Below are positions 8,943 through 18,430 of a stretch of 64,000 bases of DNA, piece after piece (the first letter of the stretch is position 1; the number at the start of each line of letters is the position of its first letter). The stretch is taken from positions 389,983 through 453,982 of the forward strand of contig NZ_JAHNZT010000004.1 of NCBI RefSeq assembly GCF_019039035.1, read 5' to 3'. The position numbers and the translations under genes are program-made. The stretch is from Citreicoccus inhibens. Its GTDB lineage: Bacteria > Myxococcota > Myxococcia > Myxococcales > Myxococcaceae. The notes under the pieces are model-generated. The model did no database searches. It was given only the letters and a program-made list of their open reading frames with translations, and was not told the DNA's origin.

Positions 8943-9629
8943 TCATTGGTCCGCGCGGACGCTCACCGTGTTGAGCGCCTTGGCAGCGCCCCAGGCCAGC
9001 TCCTGGAAGGCCCCCCGCTGACGACCGTTCCACCAGCTGTTCGGATTGTCGGGATCCTTCGGCGGCTCATCGCCAATCTCGCAGTGCGTGCCCGGCGCCG
9101 CGCAGGTTCCGCCTGTTCCCGACGTACCCGCGTCCGCGCCGCCCGCCACCGGAGCGCTGGGCTTCGCGTTCGCCGTGCCCGGCACGTCCTGGAGCAGGGA
9201 CTGGGCACACGGGTCGAAGAGCACGGGCGGCGTCAGGGTCATCGACGGCCGCGGCTTGACCGTGAGAATCCGCGTGTACGTCACGAGCGGCACCCCGGAC
9301 GCGTGGACCTGCGAGGTGAACACGTTGCGCGTCGAGGTGCCGCCCCCCACGTAGAACGTGAAGGCGCGGTGGTTCGCGTCGACGCCCAGCGCGATGTACG
9401 CGCCCGTCGTGGGGCAGTACCCCATCACGACCTGGGTGGTGGACGCGAGCGGCAGCGTGGGAGTCTCACGCAGGCTCCGCAGGACGGGGGGGCTCGGAGC
9501 CCTGCCCGGATCCGCGCACGTGTTCTCGGCAGGGCGCGAGCCCTCGTTCTCCCCGGGGCGGTTCTCGAACAGCGCGCACCCGCTCCCCAGCCAGCCGCAC
9601 AACACCACTCCCCACAGCAGCTTCCTCAT
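8943..9629 (-). CDS. Uncharacterised lipoprotein downstream of the CHAT protein
   Basis: 228 residues with signal peptide and lipobox LGSGC (Cys18). The mature part has a Pro-rich start, a probable beta-sandwich section with repeated Thr/Val strands (about residues 55-130), a Gly/Thr-rich linker and a C-terminal tail rich in Trp and Pro. I do not recognise the family. The ATG at 9629 has a strong GGGGAGA ribosome site. It lies 38 bases downstream of the CHAT-TPR gene on the same strand and is probably co-transcribed, so it is the natural candidate partner or substrate of that protein; this is inference. Confidence 0.75.
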   Translation of the reverse strand: MRKLLWGVVLCGWLGSGCALFENRPGENEGSRPAENTCADPGRAPSPPVLRSLRETPTLPLASTTQVVMGYCPTTGAYIALGVDANHRAFTFYVGGGTSTRNVFTSQVHASGVPLVTYTRILTVKPRPSMTLTPPVLFDPCAQSLLQDVPGTANAKPSAPVAGGADAGTSGTGGTCAAPGTHCEIGDEPPKDPDNPNSWWNGRQRGAFQELAWGAAKALNTVSVRADQ

Positions 9630-9667
9630 GATGTCTCCCCTCCCGTCACGAAACCGCCAACGACAGC

Positions 9668-12412
9668 TCAATCAAAGACAAGCACCGACCGAGCCCAGGT
9701 CGACGGCGCATGCGCCATCCACTCCAGGCGGGTGTCGCGCAAGGCGATGGCGGCGGGCCGGCCGTCCTCGATGCGCCCACGAACCGCGTCGAAGAACGGC
9801 GCCGCCTCCGCGTCCGGTACGTCCACCGTCGCGGCGAGCACCGTGCGCGCACCCGCCTCGATGAACGCCGTGGGCAAGCTGAAGCGCTCATACATCCACG
9901 GCGCCGAGCGCGCCGCGCGACACGCCCCGAGGATGACCAACGGCTGCCCGCGCAGCCGCGCCGCGCGCACCTCGCCAGCCGTCAGCGCGTAATGCCCGCC
10001 CGGCTCGGGTGAGAGCACCAGCAGCGACGCTTCCGACAGGCTCGGGTTCACCAGCCCGTGCGCGTGAATCTCGATCTCTGTCGCGTCCGCCATGGACTCC
10101 AGCACGTGACCGGGCGTGGCCTCCGCGCCGGACAACAGCGTCACGTCCTGCGCCGAGGACCGCCAGATGCCCAGGGGAGGCAGCCCCAACTCCGGCGGCG
10201 CCTCCACGTTCGCCACCACCAGCCGCCGCACACCACCGGCCGGGCTCGCGCTCACGGCGGGATGCGCGCCGTAGTAGGCCCACGCGATGTCCTCGGGCAG
10301 CAGGCCGGCGCGACCATGAAGCGGCGGCCGTGCGACCACCTCCACGCGCTCACAGGGGCGCAGCGCATCCACCAGCGCCGTCGGCACCAGCCCCCGCACC
10401 TCCTCGCCCAGCGGCGCTGTGCGCGAGGCATCGAAGTCCCCGCGCAGACTCCCATCGGGCCCGCGCATGACCACGAGCGTGCGCTCCAGGTCCGCGCTGA
10501 TCGCCAGTGAGCAGCGCCCCGGGAGCGAGGCGCCCAGCTCCTCACCGAAGAGGGCCTCGGCCCGCGCGAAGTCCCCCGCGCGCCCCGCCGCGTAGAGGAG
10601 CGCCGCCTGGCTGTAGGCGCGAGCCTTGCGAGCCTCCACGTTGTAGTCGGGCAACTGGCGCGCCTCGTCCACCGCGCGCCGCAAGAGCGCCTCACCCTGG
10701 GCGCGGTCCTTCCCGACGAGATAGTTCCCCTGGATGTAGCGCGCGAGCACCCGCTGCCCGGGCGGCAGCTTCGCGTCCTGGAGTCTCGCCTCCAGCCCCG
10801 CCACGAGCCGCGCGTCCTGCTCCGCGTCGGGACTCAGTCGCGCCAGGTCCGCCAGCGTGTCCGCGCCCACGAGCGACAGCGGCCCCGGACAGGAGAGCGC
10901 CTCGCCCATGCTCGCGCGGGCCCCCTTCACATCCAGCTCGCGCAACAGCGCGTACGCGTCATTCGCTCGAACGAACTGCCGCGTGGCGCAGTCCTCTGGC
11001 CGGCGCAGGAGCACCTCGCCCAGATACGCCACCGCCAGCGCCGCGTTCTTCTGGAACCGCGCGAGCTGACCGAGCTGCATGAGGTAGCGCACCTCGCTCC
11101 ACGAGCCATCGCTCCGGTACGCCGCCTGCGCGGACTCGACCGCCTGGATGGCCTCGGGCACGCGGTGGAACTGGCGATACAGCTCAGCGAGCGCGGAGTA
11201 GATGGGGCCGCAGCGATAGCCGAGCGGCTGGGCCTTGCAGGTCGCCACCGCGCCGCGCAGCACCTGCTCCGCTTGGAGCAACAAGCCCCGGTCCGAGCTG
11301 GCCGCCGCGCGCTCCTGCTCCGCGAGCAACACGAACCACGGGTCGCCAAGGTCGCGCGCGAGCGACGCGTACTCCTCCAAGTTCGCCGCGACCTCGCCAT
11401 TCGTGACGAGCGCCCCCATGAGGAGGTCCCGCTCCCCCGCGCGCCGCAGCTCCGCCAGGAACGCGGGCATGCCCCCCGGCACGGGGCGCTTGAGGGCCAG
11501 CTCCCGGTAGCGCTCGGCCAGCGGCGCGCGCACGCGGAAGTCCCGCGCCTCTGCCCAGCGAAGCGCGTCACCCAGCGCCGTGCCACCAAAGCGCGCGTCC
11601 AATGCCTCCGCCATCGGCGCGAGGCTCCGCAGCCGCTCGATGGAGCCCGCCGCGCGGATGGCCTCGTAGAGATACATGCGCATGAATCCAGGATGGGCGC
11701 GCAGCTCCCCCGTGGGGACCGTCCCCGTCCCCGCCACCAGCGCCTTGCCCGCGGCCATCCCTCGATTCCAGCCCTCGCGCTCGGAGGCCAATCGCTCGCG
11801 CAGCGCCTGGGCGAGAGCGCGGGCCTCCTGCGACCAGCCCGTCTCGCCCAGGGCCGCCACCGCCTCGAAGCTCTCGGCGGCCGAGGCCCACAGCTCCAGT
11901 TCGCGCAGCACGAGCCCTCGATTCCACAGGGCCTGCGCGTGGCGCGGATGGGCTCGCAGCACACCGTCCAGCAGCGTGAGCGCCCGGGTCAGGTCTCTGC
12001 GGTCCAGCGCGAGCAGCGCCCGGTCGCAGTCCACATCCGGCGAGGCCTCCGCTTTCTCCAGATAGGGAGCCGCCAGCGCCGCGTCGCCGCGCACGAGATA
12101 GGCCGCGGCCAGTCCGTGCATGTCGCCCTGCGACTCCAGTCGGGCCAGCGCCTGGAGCGGGAGCGGCGCCACCGGGGTATGCTCCGCGCGCATCGGACCA
12201 TAGGGACGGTAGGCATCCGCCGCCGCGAGGCTCACACGCGCCTCGATGAGCCGCGTGGCGGCCTCCGCTCGCCACACTGCGGCGCCGACCCGCGCCTCGT
12301 GCTCCCTCGCCGCGCGTCCCCACCGGACGAGTCCCGCGCCCACCGCGAGCATCAGGACCAGCCCCATCGGCGCCCAACGCCACACTGCCTTGCGAGCCTT
12401 GTTCGCTGACAC
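9668..12412 (-). CDS. Membrane-anchored TPR-CHAT protein (caspase-like fold)
   Basis: 914 residues. A single N-terminal membrane segment (about residues 12-30) is followed by about 600 residues of helical TPR-like repeats, for example the DPW- and ALWNRGLVLRELE-type helices. A C-terminal CHAT domain (about residues 690-914) follows. The CHAT catalytic dyad is visible as IHAHG (His785) and LGACRAA (Cys831), with a typical GARTVLAATVDV strand after it. CHAT proteases are caspase relatives (separase, Craspase/TPR-CHAT) that cleave specific partner proteins when their TPR region senses a signal. GTG start at 12412 with GGGGA upstream. The downstream lipoprotein is probably in the same operon. Substrate and trigger are unknown. 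Confidence 0.87.
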   Translation of the reverse strand: MSANKARKAVWRWAPMGLVLMLAVGAGLVRWGRAAREHEARVGAAVWRAEAATRLIEARVSLAAADAYRPYGPMRAEHTPVAPLPLQALARLESQGDMHGLAAAYLVRGDAALAAPYLEKAEASPDVDCDRALLALDRRDLTRALTLLDGVLRAHPRHAQALWNRGLVLRELELWASAAESFEAVAALGETGWSQEARALAQALRERLASEREGWNRGMAAGKALVAGTGTVPTGELRAHPGFMRMYLYEAIRAAGSIERLRSLAPMAEALDARFGGTALGDALRWAEARDFRVRAPLAERYRELALKRPVPGGMPAFLAELRRAGERDLLMGALVTNGEVAANLEEYASLARDLGDPWFVLLAEQERAAASSDRGLLLQAEQVLRGAVATCKAQPLGYRCGPIYSALAELYRQFHRVPEAIQAVESAQAAYRSDGSWSEVRYLMQLGQLARFQKNAALAVAYLGEVLLRRPEDCATRQFVRANDAYALLRELDVKGARASMGEALSCPGPLSLVGADTLADLARLSPDAEQDARLVAGLEARLQDAKLPPGQRVLARYIQGNYLVGKDRAQGEALLRRAVDEARQLPDYNVEARKARAYSQAALLYAAGRAGDFARAEALFGEELGASLPGRCSLAISADLERTLVVMRGPDGSLRGDFDASRTAPLGEEVRGLVPTALVDALRPCERVEVVARPPLHGRAGLLPEDIAWAYYGAHPAVSASPAGGVRRLVVANVEAPPELGLPPLGIWRSSAQDVTLLSGAEATPGHVLESMADATEIEIHAHGLVNPSLSEASLLVLSPEPGGHYALTAGEVRAARLRGQPLVILGACRAARSAPWMYERFSLPTAFIEAGARTVLAATVDVPDAEAAPFFDAVRGRIEDGRPAAIALRDTRLEWMAHAPSTWARSVLVFD

Positions 12413-12523
12413 GTCAGTCCCCTGGCCGATGCCGCAGTCCCTGCCTCCTCAACGGAGGGGCTGAGCGATCTTCCCGGGGACGCTACGAAGGTTCTCCCGT
12501 GGTGGCGATATGCGGGCGGAAGC

Positions 12524-13768
12524 TCAGCGCGGAGACGCGGCCGTGGGGCGCAGGTGGAAGCGCGCCTCGAAGCCGTTGAAGAGGTCCAGGTACTGCTCCA
12601 GGTAACGGGTGAGCAGGAAGCGCTCGCGCACGGTCTCGCGCGCCCGCTGGCCCATGCGGTCTCGCAGCGCCGGGTCCCGCAGCAGTTGCACGATGCGCGC
12701 GGCGCACTGCTCCACCGAGTCCACCAGGAAGCCGTTGTGGCCATCCTGGAGCTGATGGCGGATGCCGCCCACGTTGCCGCCGATGACGGGCGTGCCCTTC
12801 CACATCGCCTCGGTCACCGTGAGGCCAAAGCCCTCACGCAGGGACTTCTGCACCACCACGGCCGCGCGCCGCTGGAGCGCGTTCACCAGCGCGGTGTCCT
12901 CGCGGCTGAGCAGGAGGATGCGGTCCGAGCGGTGCCGGTGCAGGTGGCCGTAGACCTCCTGTCCCTCGGGGTCATCCGCGGCCATGTTGCCCAGGAGCAC
13001 CAGCGTGCAGGGCACCTGCTCACGCGCGAGCTTGTACGCGGCCACCACGCCTTCAGGGTCCTTCCAGCGGTCGAAGCGAGACACCTGCACCACCAGGGGC
13101 AGGTCCGTGGGGATGCAGTGGTACGCGAGGCGCTCGTCGATCTCCTTGTCCGTCAGCTCGCGGTTCTTGATGGAGAACGGATCAATGGCGGGCAGGAAGA
13201 ATCGCTGGGGGATGGGGAGGTCCTGCTCGTACTCGGGGATGCTGAGCACGGCGGCGTCGTAGGCCCCCAGGAACGACTTGAGATAGGACCACAGCGCGGG
13301 GTCGGGCCGGGTCATGTCCACGTGACAGCGCCACACCCACGGGCCTCGCTTGCGGCTGTGGTGCACGATGGGCAACGGCTGCGGGTCATGAATCACGACG
13401 CGGTCATGGTCCAGCCGGTTGCGCACGGCGTTCTCGTAGACGACCTCTTCGTAGATGCGGCGCTTGCGCGGCGTCAGGTCGATGCACGCCCCCTGTAGCG
13501 CGTTGTGCATCTTCTTCGTGATGTTGAAGAAGTCCGGCGGGCCTTGGATGGCGCGCCACTCGGTCACGAGCCCCACGCTGTTCATCAGCAGCGTGAGCGG
13601 AGAGAGCAGCTCCGCCACGCCGCCGCCGTAGTACGTGGAGTTGACGTGCGCCACGCGCAGGTCTTGGAGCGGGCGCGCCTTGCGCAGGATGCGCTCCACG
13701 GTCTCGGCGCCGACGTAGCGCTCATAGTCGGCGACCTGGACCAGGCGATGCACGGTGGAGCTCGTCAT
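12524..13768 (-). CDS. treT: Trehalose synthase TreT (GT4 glycosyltransferase)
   Basis: 414 residues, the normal TreT length. Family members join the glucose of ADP- or UDP-glucose directly to glucose to make trehalose. The N-terminal part has HVNSTYYGGGVAELL and GPWVWRCHVD, both characteristic of TreT. The C-terminal Rossmann half has the GT4 segment QKSLREGFGLTVTEAMWKG with the E-x7-E-type glutamates that bind the nucleotide. The ATG at 13768 (MTSSTVHRLVQVADYERY) matches the family start; an upstream Arg-rich extension was rejected. Trehalose would serve as osmoprotectant and spore sugar. It stands alone, divergent from the beta-lactamase gene with 223 bases between. Confidence 0.88.
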   Translation of the reverse strand: MTSSTVHRLVQVADYERYVGAETVERILRKARPLQDLRVAHVNSTYYGGGVAELLSPLTLLMNSVGLVTEWRAIQGPPDFFNITKKMHNALQGACIDLTPRKRRIYEEVVYENAVRNRLDHDRVVIHDPQPLPIVHHSRKRGPWVWRCHVDMTRPDPALWSYLKSFLGAYDAAVLSIPEYEQDLPIPQRFFLPAIDPFSIKNRELTDKEIDERLAYHCIPTDLPLVVQVSRFDRWKDPEGVVAAYKLAREQVPCTLVLLGNMAADDPEGQEVYGHLHRHRSDRILLLSREDTALVNALQRRAAVVVQKSLREGFGLTVTEAMWKGTPVIGGNVGGIRHQLQDGHNGFLVDSVEQCAARIVQLLRDPALRDRMGQRARETVRERFLLTRYLEQYLDLFNGFEARFHLRPTAASPR

Positions 13769-13991
13769 GGGCCCATCACTGCGTTCGGAGATGGGACGCC
13801 GCCACCGCGCCCTTCGCGAAACGCCACCTCGCGCACAGATGGACCGAGCAGGACCCGTGAGAGGTGTGGCCCGCAGACCACTCCACCGCGTCACCCGAGC
13901 CACGCTTCGCCCCGGCGTCGGCCGTCCACCGCTGGCGCATGCCTTGCTTCGCGACCCGCGCCTCACGCCCTTCACGACAGGAGTCTCTCGC

Positions 13992-14825
13992 ATGTCGCAG
14001 CACCCGCTTCAGCTCTTGGGATGCCTCCTCCTCGGTGTCCTCGCGAGCACCGCGTGCGCCACCGGCCGCCCCGCGCCCTTGCGCCTCGCCACGAACCATC
14101 CCGGCTGCTTCGGGCTGATGAGCCTGGAGACGGGCGAGGTGACCTTCAACGATGCGGCGCGCTGCCGCGAGCGCCTGACGCCGGCCTCCACCTTCAAGGT
14201 CCCGCACGCGCTCATCGCCCTGGAGTCGGGCGTCGCCACGCCCGACGAGGTCTTCCCGTGGGACGGCACGAAACGCTCTTTCGAGGCGTGGAACCAGGAC
14301 CAGACGCTCGACACGGCCATGCGCCGCTCCGCGTTGTGGGTCTTCCAGCGTCTGGCCACAAAGCTCGGCCGCGAGCGCGAGGAGGCGTGGCTGAAGCGCT
14401 TCCACTACGGCAATGAGGACGCGTCGGGCGACATCACGAAGTTCTGGCTCAACGGCCCGCTGCGCATCTCTCCCGAGGAGCAGCTCGCCTTCCTGGCGCG
14501 CATGTACCGAGGCCAGCTCCCGGTCAGCGCCCAGACGTTGAGGACGGTGCAAGGCATGCTCGTGCAGCGCGCGGACAGCGTGGCTCACGTGCGAGACGAC
14601 ATCGACCTCGCGGGTCCTTGGAAGGACGGCTCGGTGCTCAGCGCAAAGACGGGCTCCGCGCTGCGCCCCGAGGGCAACGTGACATGGCTGGTAGGCCACG
14701 TGGCCACGCGGCACGGCGCGTTCGTTTTCGTCAGCGAGGTCCAGACGCCCGCGGGCCCGCTTCCCTCGCCCCATCCCGCGCTGGCCGCCGCCATCGCGTC
14801 CCTGCGCGCCCAGGGCCTGTTGTGA
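13992..14825 (+). CDS. Class D (OXA-type) beta-lactamase, exported
   Basis: 277 residues. The class D active-site set is present: STFK (Ser66, Lys69), the FWL tryptophan motif, YGN (139-141) and KTG in the last third. The second-motif position reads SAL (113-115) instead of the usual SxV, a conservative change. The N-terminus is an export signal ending LLGVLASTAC, which could be cleaved as a lipoprotein at Cys22 or as an ordinary secreted protein. It should hydrolyse penicillin-like antibiotics in the periplasm, or act as a chromosomal enzyme of unknown physiological role. The ATG at 13992 directly precedes the signal peptide. Confidence 0.87.
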   Translation: MSQHPLQLLGCLLLGVLASTACATGRPAPLRLATNHPGCFGLMSLETGEVTFNDAARCRERLTPASTFKVPHALIALESGVATPDEVFPWDGTKRSFEAWNQDQTLDTAMRRSALWVFQRLATKLGREREEAWLKRFHYGNEDASGDITKFWLNGPLRISPEEQLAFLARMYRGQLPVSAQTLRTVQGMLVQRADSVAHVRDDIDLAGPWKDGSVLSAKTGSALRPEGNVTWLVGHVATRHGAFVFVSEVQTPAGPLPSPHPALAAAIASLRAQGLL

Positions 14826-14894
14826 CATCCTGTGCCCGCTCCGAGCGCGCCCCTTGCGCTCGCCGGAGCCCTCACCCGCTGCCCGAGGCCCCCG

Positions 14895-16193
14895 ATGCGC
14901 ACCGGACTCCTCCTCGCATCCGTCGTCCTGCTCGCCTCGCCCGCGGGCGCCGCTCCGCCGACGTTCGTGGAGCAGGTGGAGACCTACGCTCGCGACCGAG
15001 CCTTCACGGTGACTTGGATCAGCGACTACCAACTCGATGAAGACCCCGAGCTGGAGCACGTCGCGTGGCTCTGCCACACGACCGCCAAGGGCGGCCATGA
15101 CGCCCTCTTCGTCGTCGAGCAGGACCCCGGCGTCCTCTGGAGCCTCCACCAGGCCGAGGGGTCCGAGGAGCCGTGCCCGGCCCCCAAGCTCTTGCCCCCG
15201 GGTCCACCGCCCAGCCGGCTCGAGTTCGTCGTGAAGCTGCCCGGAGATTCGGGCTCCGCGACGGGCAGCGTCGCGTTTCGCGAGGGCAAGCTCGTCACGC
15301 TCTCGCGCGGGCACAGCCACGACGTCCGCAACGCCCTCGCGGAGTGCGGCCACAGCCTGTCCTTCACCTCACAAGGCGAGAACTGGGCGGAGCTGAGCTT
15401 CTCGCAATCGAGTTGGTACCAATGCCTGACCCGGGACCATTCAGACATCGCAGTGCCGTCGACCATCCGGGATCGCCGCGGGGGATTGATTCCAGTGCTC
15501 GCCACGCCCGCGCGCACGCACGCGTCCACGTACAACCTGCTCATTCGCGTCCCGAAGAACTGGCCTCCTCGTCATGAGCAGCTTGCCCATGTGCAGGTGG
15601 ACGCGCTGTTCCTCGAGGAACCGAGTCGCGTGCGCCTGCGCATCCACGTCACCGACGACGTGCTGCTCCCCGCCCACGCCAAGATGGCGGACAAGGAGCT
15701 GCTCGGCGTGGATCATCTGGAGCTGTGGTGGTCGCCGATGAACCCCGCGCCCGAGACCCCCGCGAATCGCCAGCTCGCCGTGGCGCGCACCGCGAAGGGT
15801 GAGCCCGTGGTCCGCTGGCTCTTCCCGGCACACTTCACCGAGCCGCTGCCTCACGTGACGCTGGAAGGCGATGACTTCCTCATCGACCTGGCCCCCGCGC
15901 ACCTCGGACTCGTCCCCGAACTGAAGGACAACTGGTCCCTGCCGTTCACCGTCGTGTTCTCGGACTCGGACGCCGTGGGCACGAAGCAGCCCGTCGTGAC
16001 GGGCACCAGCATGGTGAAGCCGAACGACGCCACCACCTTCGGCAGGCTCATCGCCCTGAAGGGGCTCGCCCGCTATCCCACCATGCCGAACGACGACGAA
16101 CCGGAATGGAATGACATCCCCATCCCCCCCGGGGAGAACCTCCCGCTCACCGCCGCGGGGCTGCCCGCGCCGCCCACTCCGCCCAAGCCCTGA
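14895..16193 (+). CDS. Secreted protein of unknown function
   Basis: 432 residues with a clean signal peptide (MRTGLLLASVVLLASPAGAA, cleavage near residue 20). The mature protein is rich in beta-strand-like segments and mentions no motif I can assign. The second half (about residues 235-400) has a pattern of charged and aromatic strands resembling a carbohydrate-binding or sandwich fold. The ATG at 14895 was chosen over an upstream GTG-like extension because it starts the signal peptide. It follows the beta-lactamase gene by 69 bases on the same strand and may share its transcript. It converges on metK. Confidence 0.7.
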   Translation: MRTGLLLASVVLLASPAGAAPPTFVEQVETYARDRAFTVTWISDYQLDEDPELEHVAWLCHTTAKGGHDALFVVEQDPGVLWSLHQAEGSEEPCPAPKLLPPGPPPSRLEFVVKLPGDSGSATGSVAFREGKLVTLSRGHSHDVRNALAECGHSLSFTSQGENWAELSFSQSSWYQCLTRDHSDIAVPSTIRDRRGGLIPVLATPARTHASTYNLLIRVPKNWPPRHEQLAHVQVDALFLEEPSRVRLRIHVTDDVLLPAHAKMADKELLGVDHLELWWSPMNPAPETPANRQLAVARTAKGEPVVRWLFPAHFTEPLPHVTLEGDDFLIDLAPAHLGLVPELKDNWSLPFTVVFSDSDAVGTKQPVVTGTSMVKPNDATTFGRLIALKGLARYPTMPNDDEPEWNDIPIPPGENLPLTAAGLPAPPTPPKP

Positions 16194-16313
16194 GCGGCGC
16201 GGCCTCGCGCTTAGGCCGCTGAAAGCACCACGCGCCCGCCCCTTTCCAGGAGCGAGCGCGCGGGCTTCAGCGAAGCGGGGTGCGCGGACCCAAGGCCCGC
16301 GCCGCCGAGTGAG

Positions 16314-17492
16314 TCAGACCGCCTTCAGCCGGGAAGACGCCGCGCCACCGGCCGCGTCACGCAGCGCGTCCTTCTTGTCGGTGCGCTCCCAGGTGAACTC
16401 CTTGTCGGTCCGGCCGAAGTGACCGTACGCGGCGGTCTTCTGGTAGATGGGCCGCAGCAGGTCCAGGTGCTCGGTGATCTCGCGCGGCTTCAGGCCGAAG
16501 ACCTGACGCACGGCCTTCGCGATGCGCTCCTCGGGAACCGCGGCGGTGCCGAACGTCTCCACCATCACGCTGACCGGCTCCGCCACGCCAATGGCGTAGG
16601 AGACCTGCACCTCGCAGCGGCGCGCCAGGCCGGCGGCCACCACGTTCTTGGCGATGTAGCGGCCCATGTACGCGGCCGACCGGTCCACCTTCGACGGGTC
16701 CTTGCCGCTGAACGCGCCACCACCGTGACGGCCCATGCCGCCGTAGGTGTCGACGATGATCTTCCGGCCCGTCACGCCCGAGTCGCCCATGGGACCGCCG
16801 ATGACGAACCGGCCCGTCGGGTTGATGAAGAACTTCGTCTTGTTGTCGATCAACTTCTTGGGGAGCGCCTTGATGATGACGTCCTCGCGGATGGCCTCCT
16901 GGATCTTCTTGTTGGAGACGTCATCCGAGTGCTGCGTGGAGACGACCACCGCGTCGATGCGCACCGGACGACCGTTGCGGTACTCCACCGTCACCTGGCT
17001 CTTGCCGTCCGGACGGATCCAGTCGTGGTTCTTGCGGCGCACATCCGCCAGCCGGCGCGTCAGCGCGTGGGCGTAGTGGATGGGGGCGGGCATCAGCTCC
17101 GGCGTCTCGTCGCACGCGAAGCCGAACATCATTCCCTGGTCGCCGGCGCCCTGCTCCTTCTTGTTGTCCACGCCGCGCGCGATGTCCTGGCTCTGGCCCT
17201 CGATGGCCACCATGACACCGCAGGTGTTGCCGTCGTAGCCCATCGAGCTGTCCGTGTAGCCGATGCGCGTGATGGTCGCGCGGACGATCTTCGGAATGTC
17301 CACGTAACAGTTCGTCGTCACCTCACCCGCGACAATGGCGAGGCCCGTCTTCACGAGCGTCTCCACGGCGACTCGGCCCTGGGGGTCCTTGGCGAGAATG
17401 GCGTCGAGCACCCCGTCGGAGATCTGGTCGGCGATCTTGTCCGGGTGGCCCTCGGTGACGGATTCAGACGTGAACAGGAAGTCGGTAGGCAT
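16314..17492 (-). CDS. metK: S-adenosylmethionine synthetase
   Basis: 392 residues. Makes S-adenosylmethionine from methionine and ATP in the cytoplasm. Signature motifs are complete: [12 protein letters not shown] at the N-terminus, the ATP-binding [16 protein letters not shown], and the P-loop-like [10 protein letters not shown]. Length is normal. The ATG at 17492 precedes [11 protein letters not shown]; earlier codons are not family-like. A sigma70-type promoter is visible upstream (17537-17566). I looked for a SAM riboswitch in the 38-base leader and saw none. Confidence 0.97.
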   Translation of the reverse strand: MPTDFLFTSESVTEGHPDKIADQISDGVLDAILAKDPQGRVAVETLVKTGLAIVAGEVTTNCYVDIPKIVRATITRIGYTDSSMGYDGNTCGVMVAIEGQSQDIARGVDNKKEQGAGDQGMMFGFACDETPELMPAPIHYAHALTRRLADVRRKNHDWIRPDGKSQVTVEYRNGRPVRIDAVVVSTQHSDDVSNKKIQEAIREDVIIKALPKKLIDNKTKFFINPTGRFVIGGPMGDSGVTGRKIIVDTYGGMGRHGGGAFSGKDPSKVDRSAAYMGRYIAKNVVAAGLARRCEVQVSYAIGVAEPVSVMVETFGTAAVPEERIAKAVRQVFGLKPREITEHLDLLRPIYQKTAAYGHFGRTDKEFTWERTDKKDALRDAAGGAASSRLKAV

Positions 17493-17536
17493 GTCTTCTC
17501 GGAGCTTGCGCTTTTCTACGACTGTGCGCGGGTCGG

Positions 17537-17566
17537 ACAGTAAACGTGCGGTCCTAGCAGAGTCAA
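17537..17566 (-). promoter_or_regulatory. Probable sigma70 promoter of metK
   Basis: On the minus strand TTGACT (17566-17561) and TACTGT (17542-17537) are separated by 18 bases. This puts transcription start near 17530 and gives a leader of about 38 bases before the metK ATG. Match to consensus is good at -35 (5 of 6) and moderate at -10. Confidence 0.55.
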
Positions 17567-17722
17567 ACCCGCAAGTGGGGCGCGACATTCGGCGGATGTG
17601 CCCTGCGAGCAGGCGAACATCCGGCGACACTACACGCGGGGTCTGACGCTGAATTTTGTCCTGCGCCGACCGTTTCCCTGGGCTAACAGGAACCCGCCGC
17701 TATCCCGAGGAAAACGAATCGT

Positions 17723-18313
17723 ATGAACGCACGCTTCCGCACCTTCTCCCTGTTGGCCGCCCTCACCTTCGCTTTGCCTGCGCTCGCCGCGCCGGCCGCC
17801 AACGAGGCGGTGGTCAAGCCCGTGAAGACGGTGGTGCAGTCGGTCCGCTACGAGAAGGACCTGAAGGCGCTGGAGAACTTCGGGGGCGAGCAGCAGGGCC
17901 GCTATCTGCTCGGCGAGGACTGGGACAAGGCGACCAAGGCCCAGCGCACCGAGTTCCTGCAGCTCTTCCACACCCTCTTCGCGAAGATGGCCTTCCCCAA
18001 GGTCCGCGAGAACTTCAAGAACCTGGCCTCCATCACCTACGACGCGCCTGACGTGAACGGCGCCGAGGCGAAGCTGGGCTCCACCATCTTCATCAATCAC
18101 CCACTGAAGAAGCAGGAGATGAAGCTGAAGTACACCATGGCCAAGGACGGCACGACCTGGAAGGTCGTGGACGTGGAAGTGCTCGGCGACTCCATGCTCA
18201 AGGGCATCCGGGATGATCAGGTCCGCCCGCTCATGAAGGAGGGCGGCTGGGACGCGCTGCTGGGCGCCATGCGCAAGAAGAACCAGGAGCTCGCTTCGGT
18301 GCAGGTGAAGTAA
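17723..18313 (+). CDS. MlaC/Ttg2D-family periplasmic lipid-binding protein (HpnM-like)
   Basis: 196 residues with a Sec signal peptide (cleavage after ALAAPA, near residue 23). The mature part matches the toluene-tolerance Ttg2/MlaC family: helical N-terminal half with QRTEFLQLFHTLF, then beta strands such as KLKYTMAKDGTTWKVVDVEV. The family ferries phospholipids or hopanoids between membranes. The neighbouring HpnN-like RND exporter (20713) favours the HpnM role, since hpnM and hpnN are paired in hopanoid producers. No Mla ABC genes are nearby. ATG start, divergent from metK. Confidence 0.83.
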   Translation: MNARFRTFSLLAALTFALPALAAPAANEAVVKPVKTVVQSVRYEKDLKALENFGGEQQGRYLLGEDWDKATKAQRTEFLQLFHTLFAKMAFPKVRENFKNLASITYDAPDVNGAEAKLGSTIFINHPLKKQEMKLKYTMAKDGTTWKVVDVEVLGDSMLKGIRDDQVRPLMKEGGWDALLGAMRKKNQELASVQVK

Positions 18314-18430
18314 TCCAGCGAGCGTCGTGCCGAGTGACCGGGCAGCCAGGCTCCCGGTCATCATCGAGGTTCCGAGGGCTGCGCGAGGCGGGTACTCTCC
18401 GCCTCCCTCCTCACTCCGAGCGCCTGGCGA

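Noticed and set aside
16194..16313. Rho-independent terminator between the secreted-protein gene and metK
   Set aside because: A GCCCGC/GCGGGC pairing exists but with a 20-base loop and no T-run; too weak.
17493..17722. SAM riboswitch upstream of metK
   Set aside because: The leader after the predicted promoter is only about 38 bases and shows no SAM-I, SAM-II or SAH fold.
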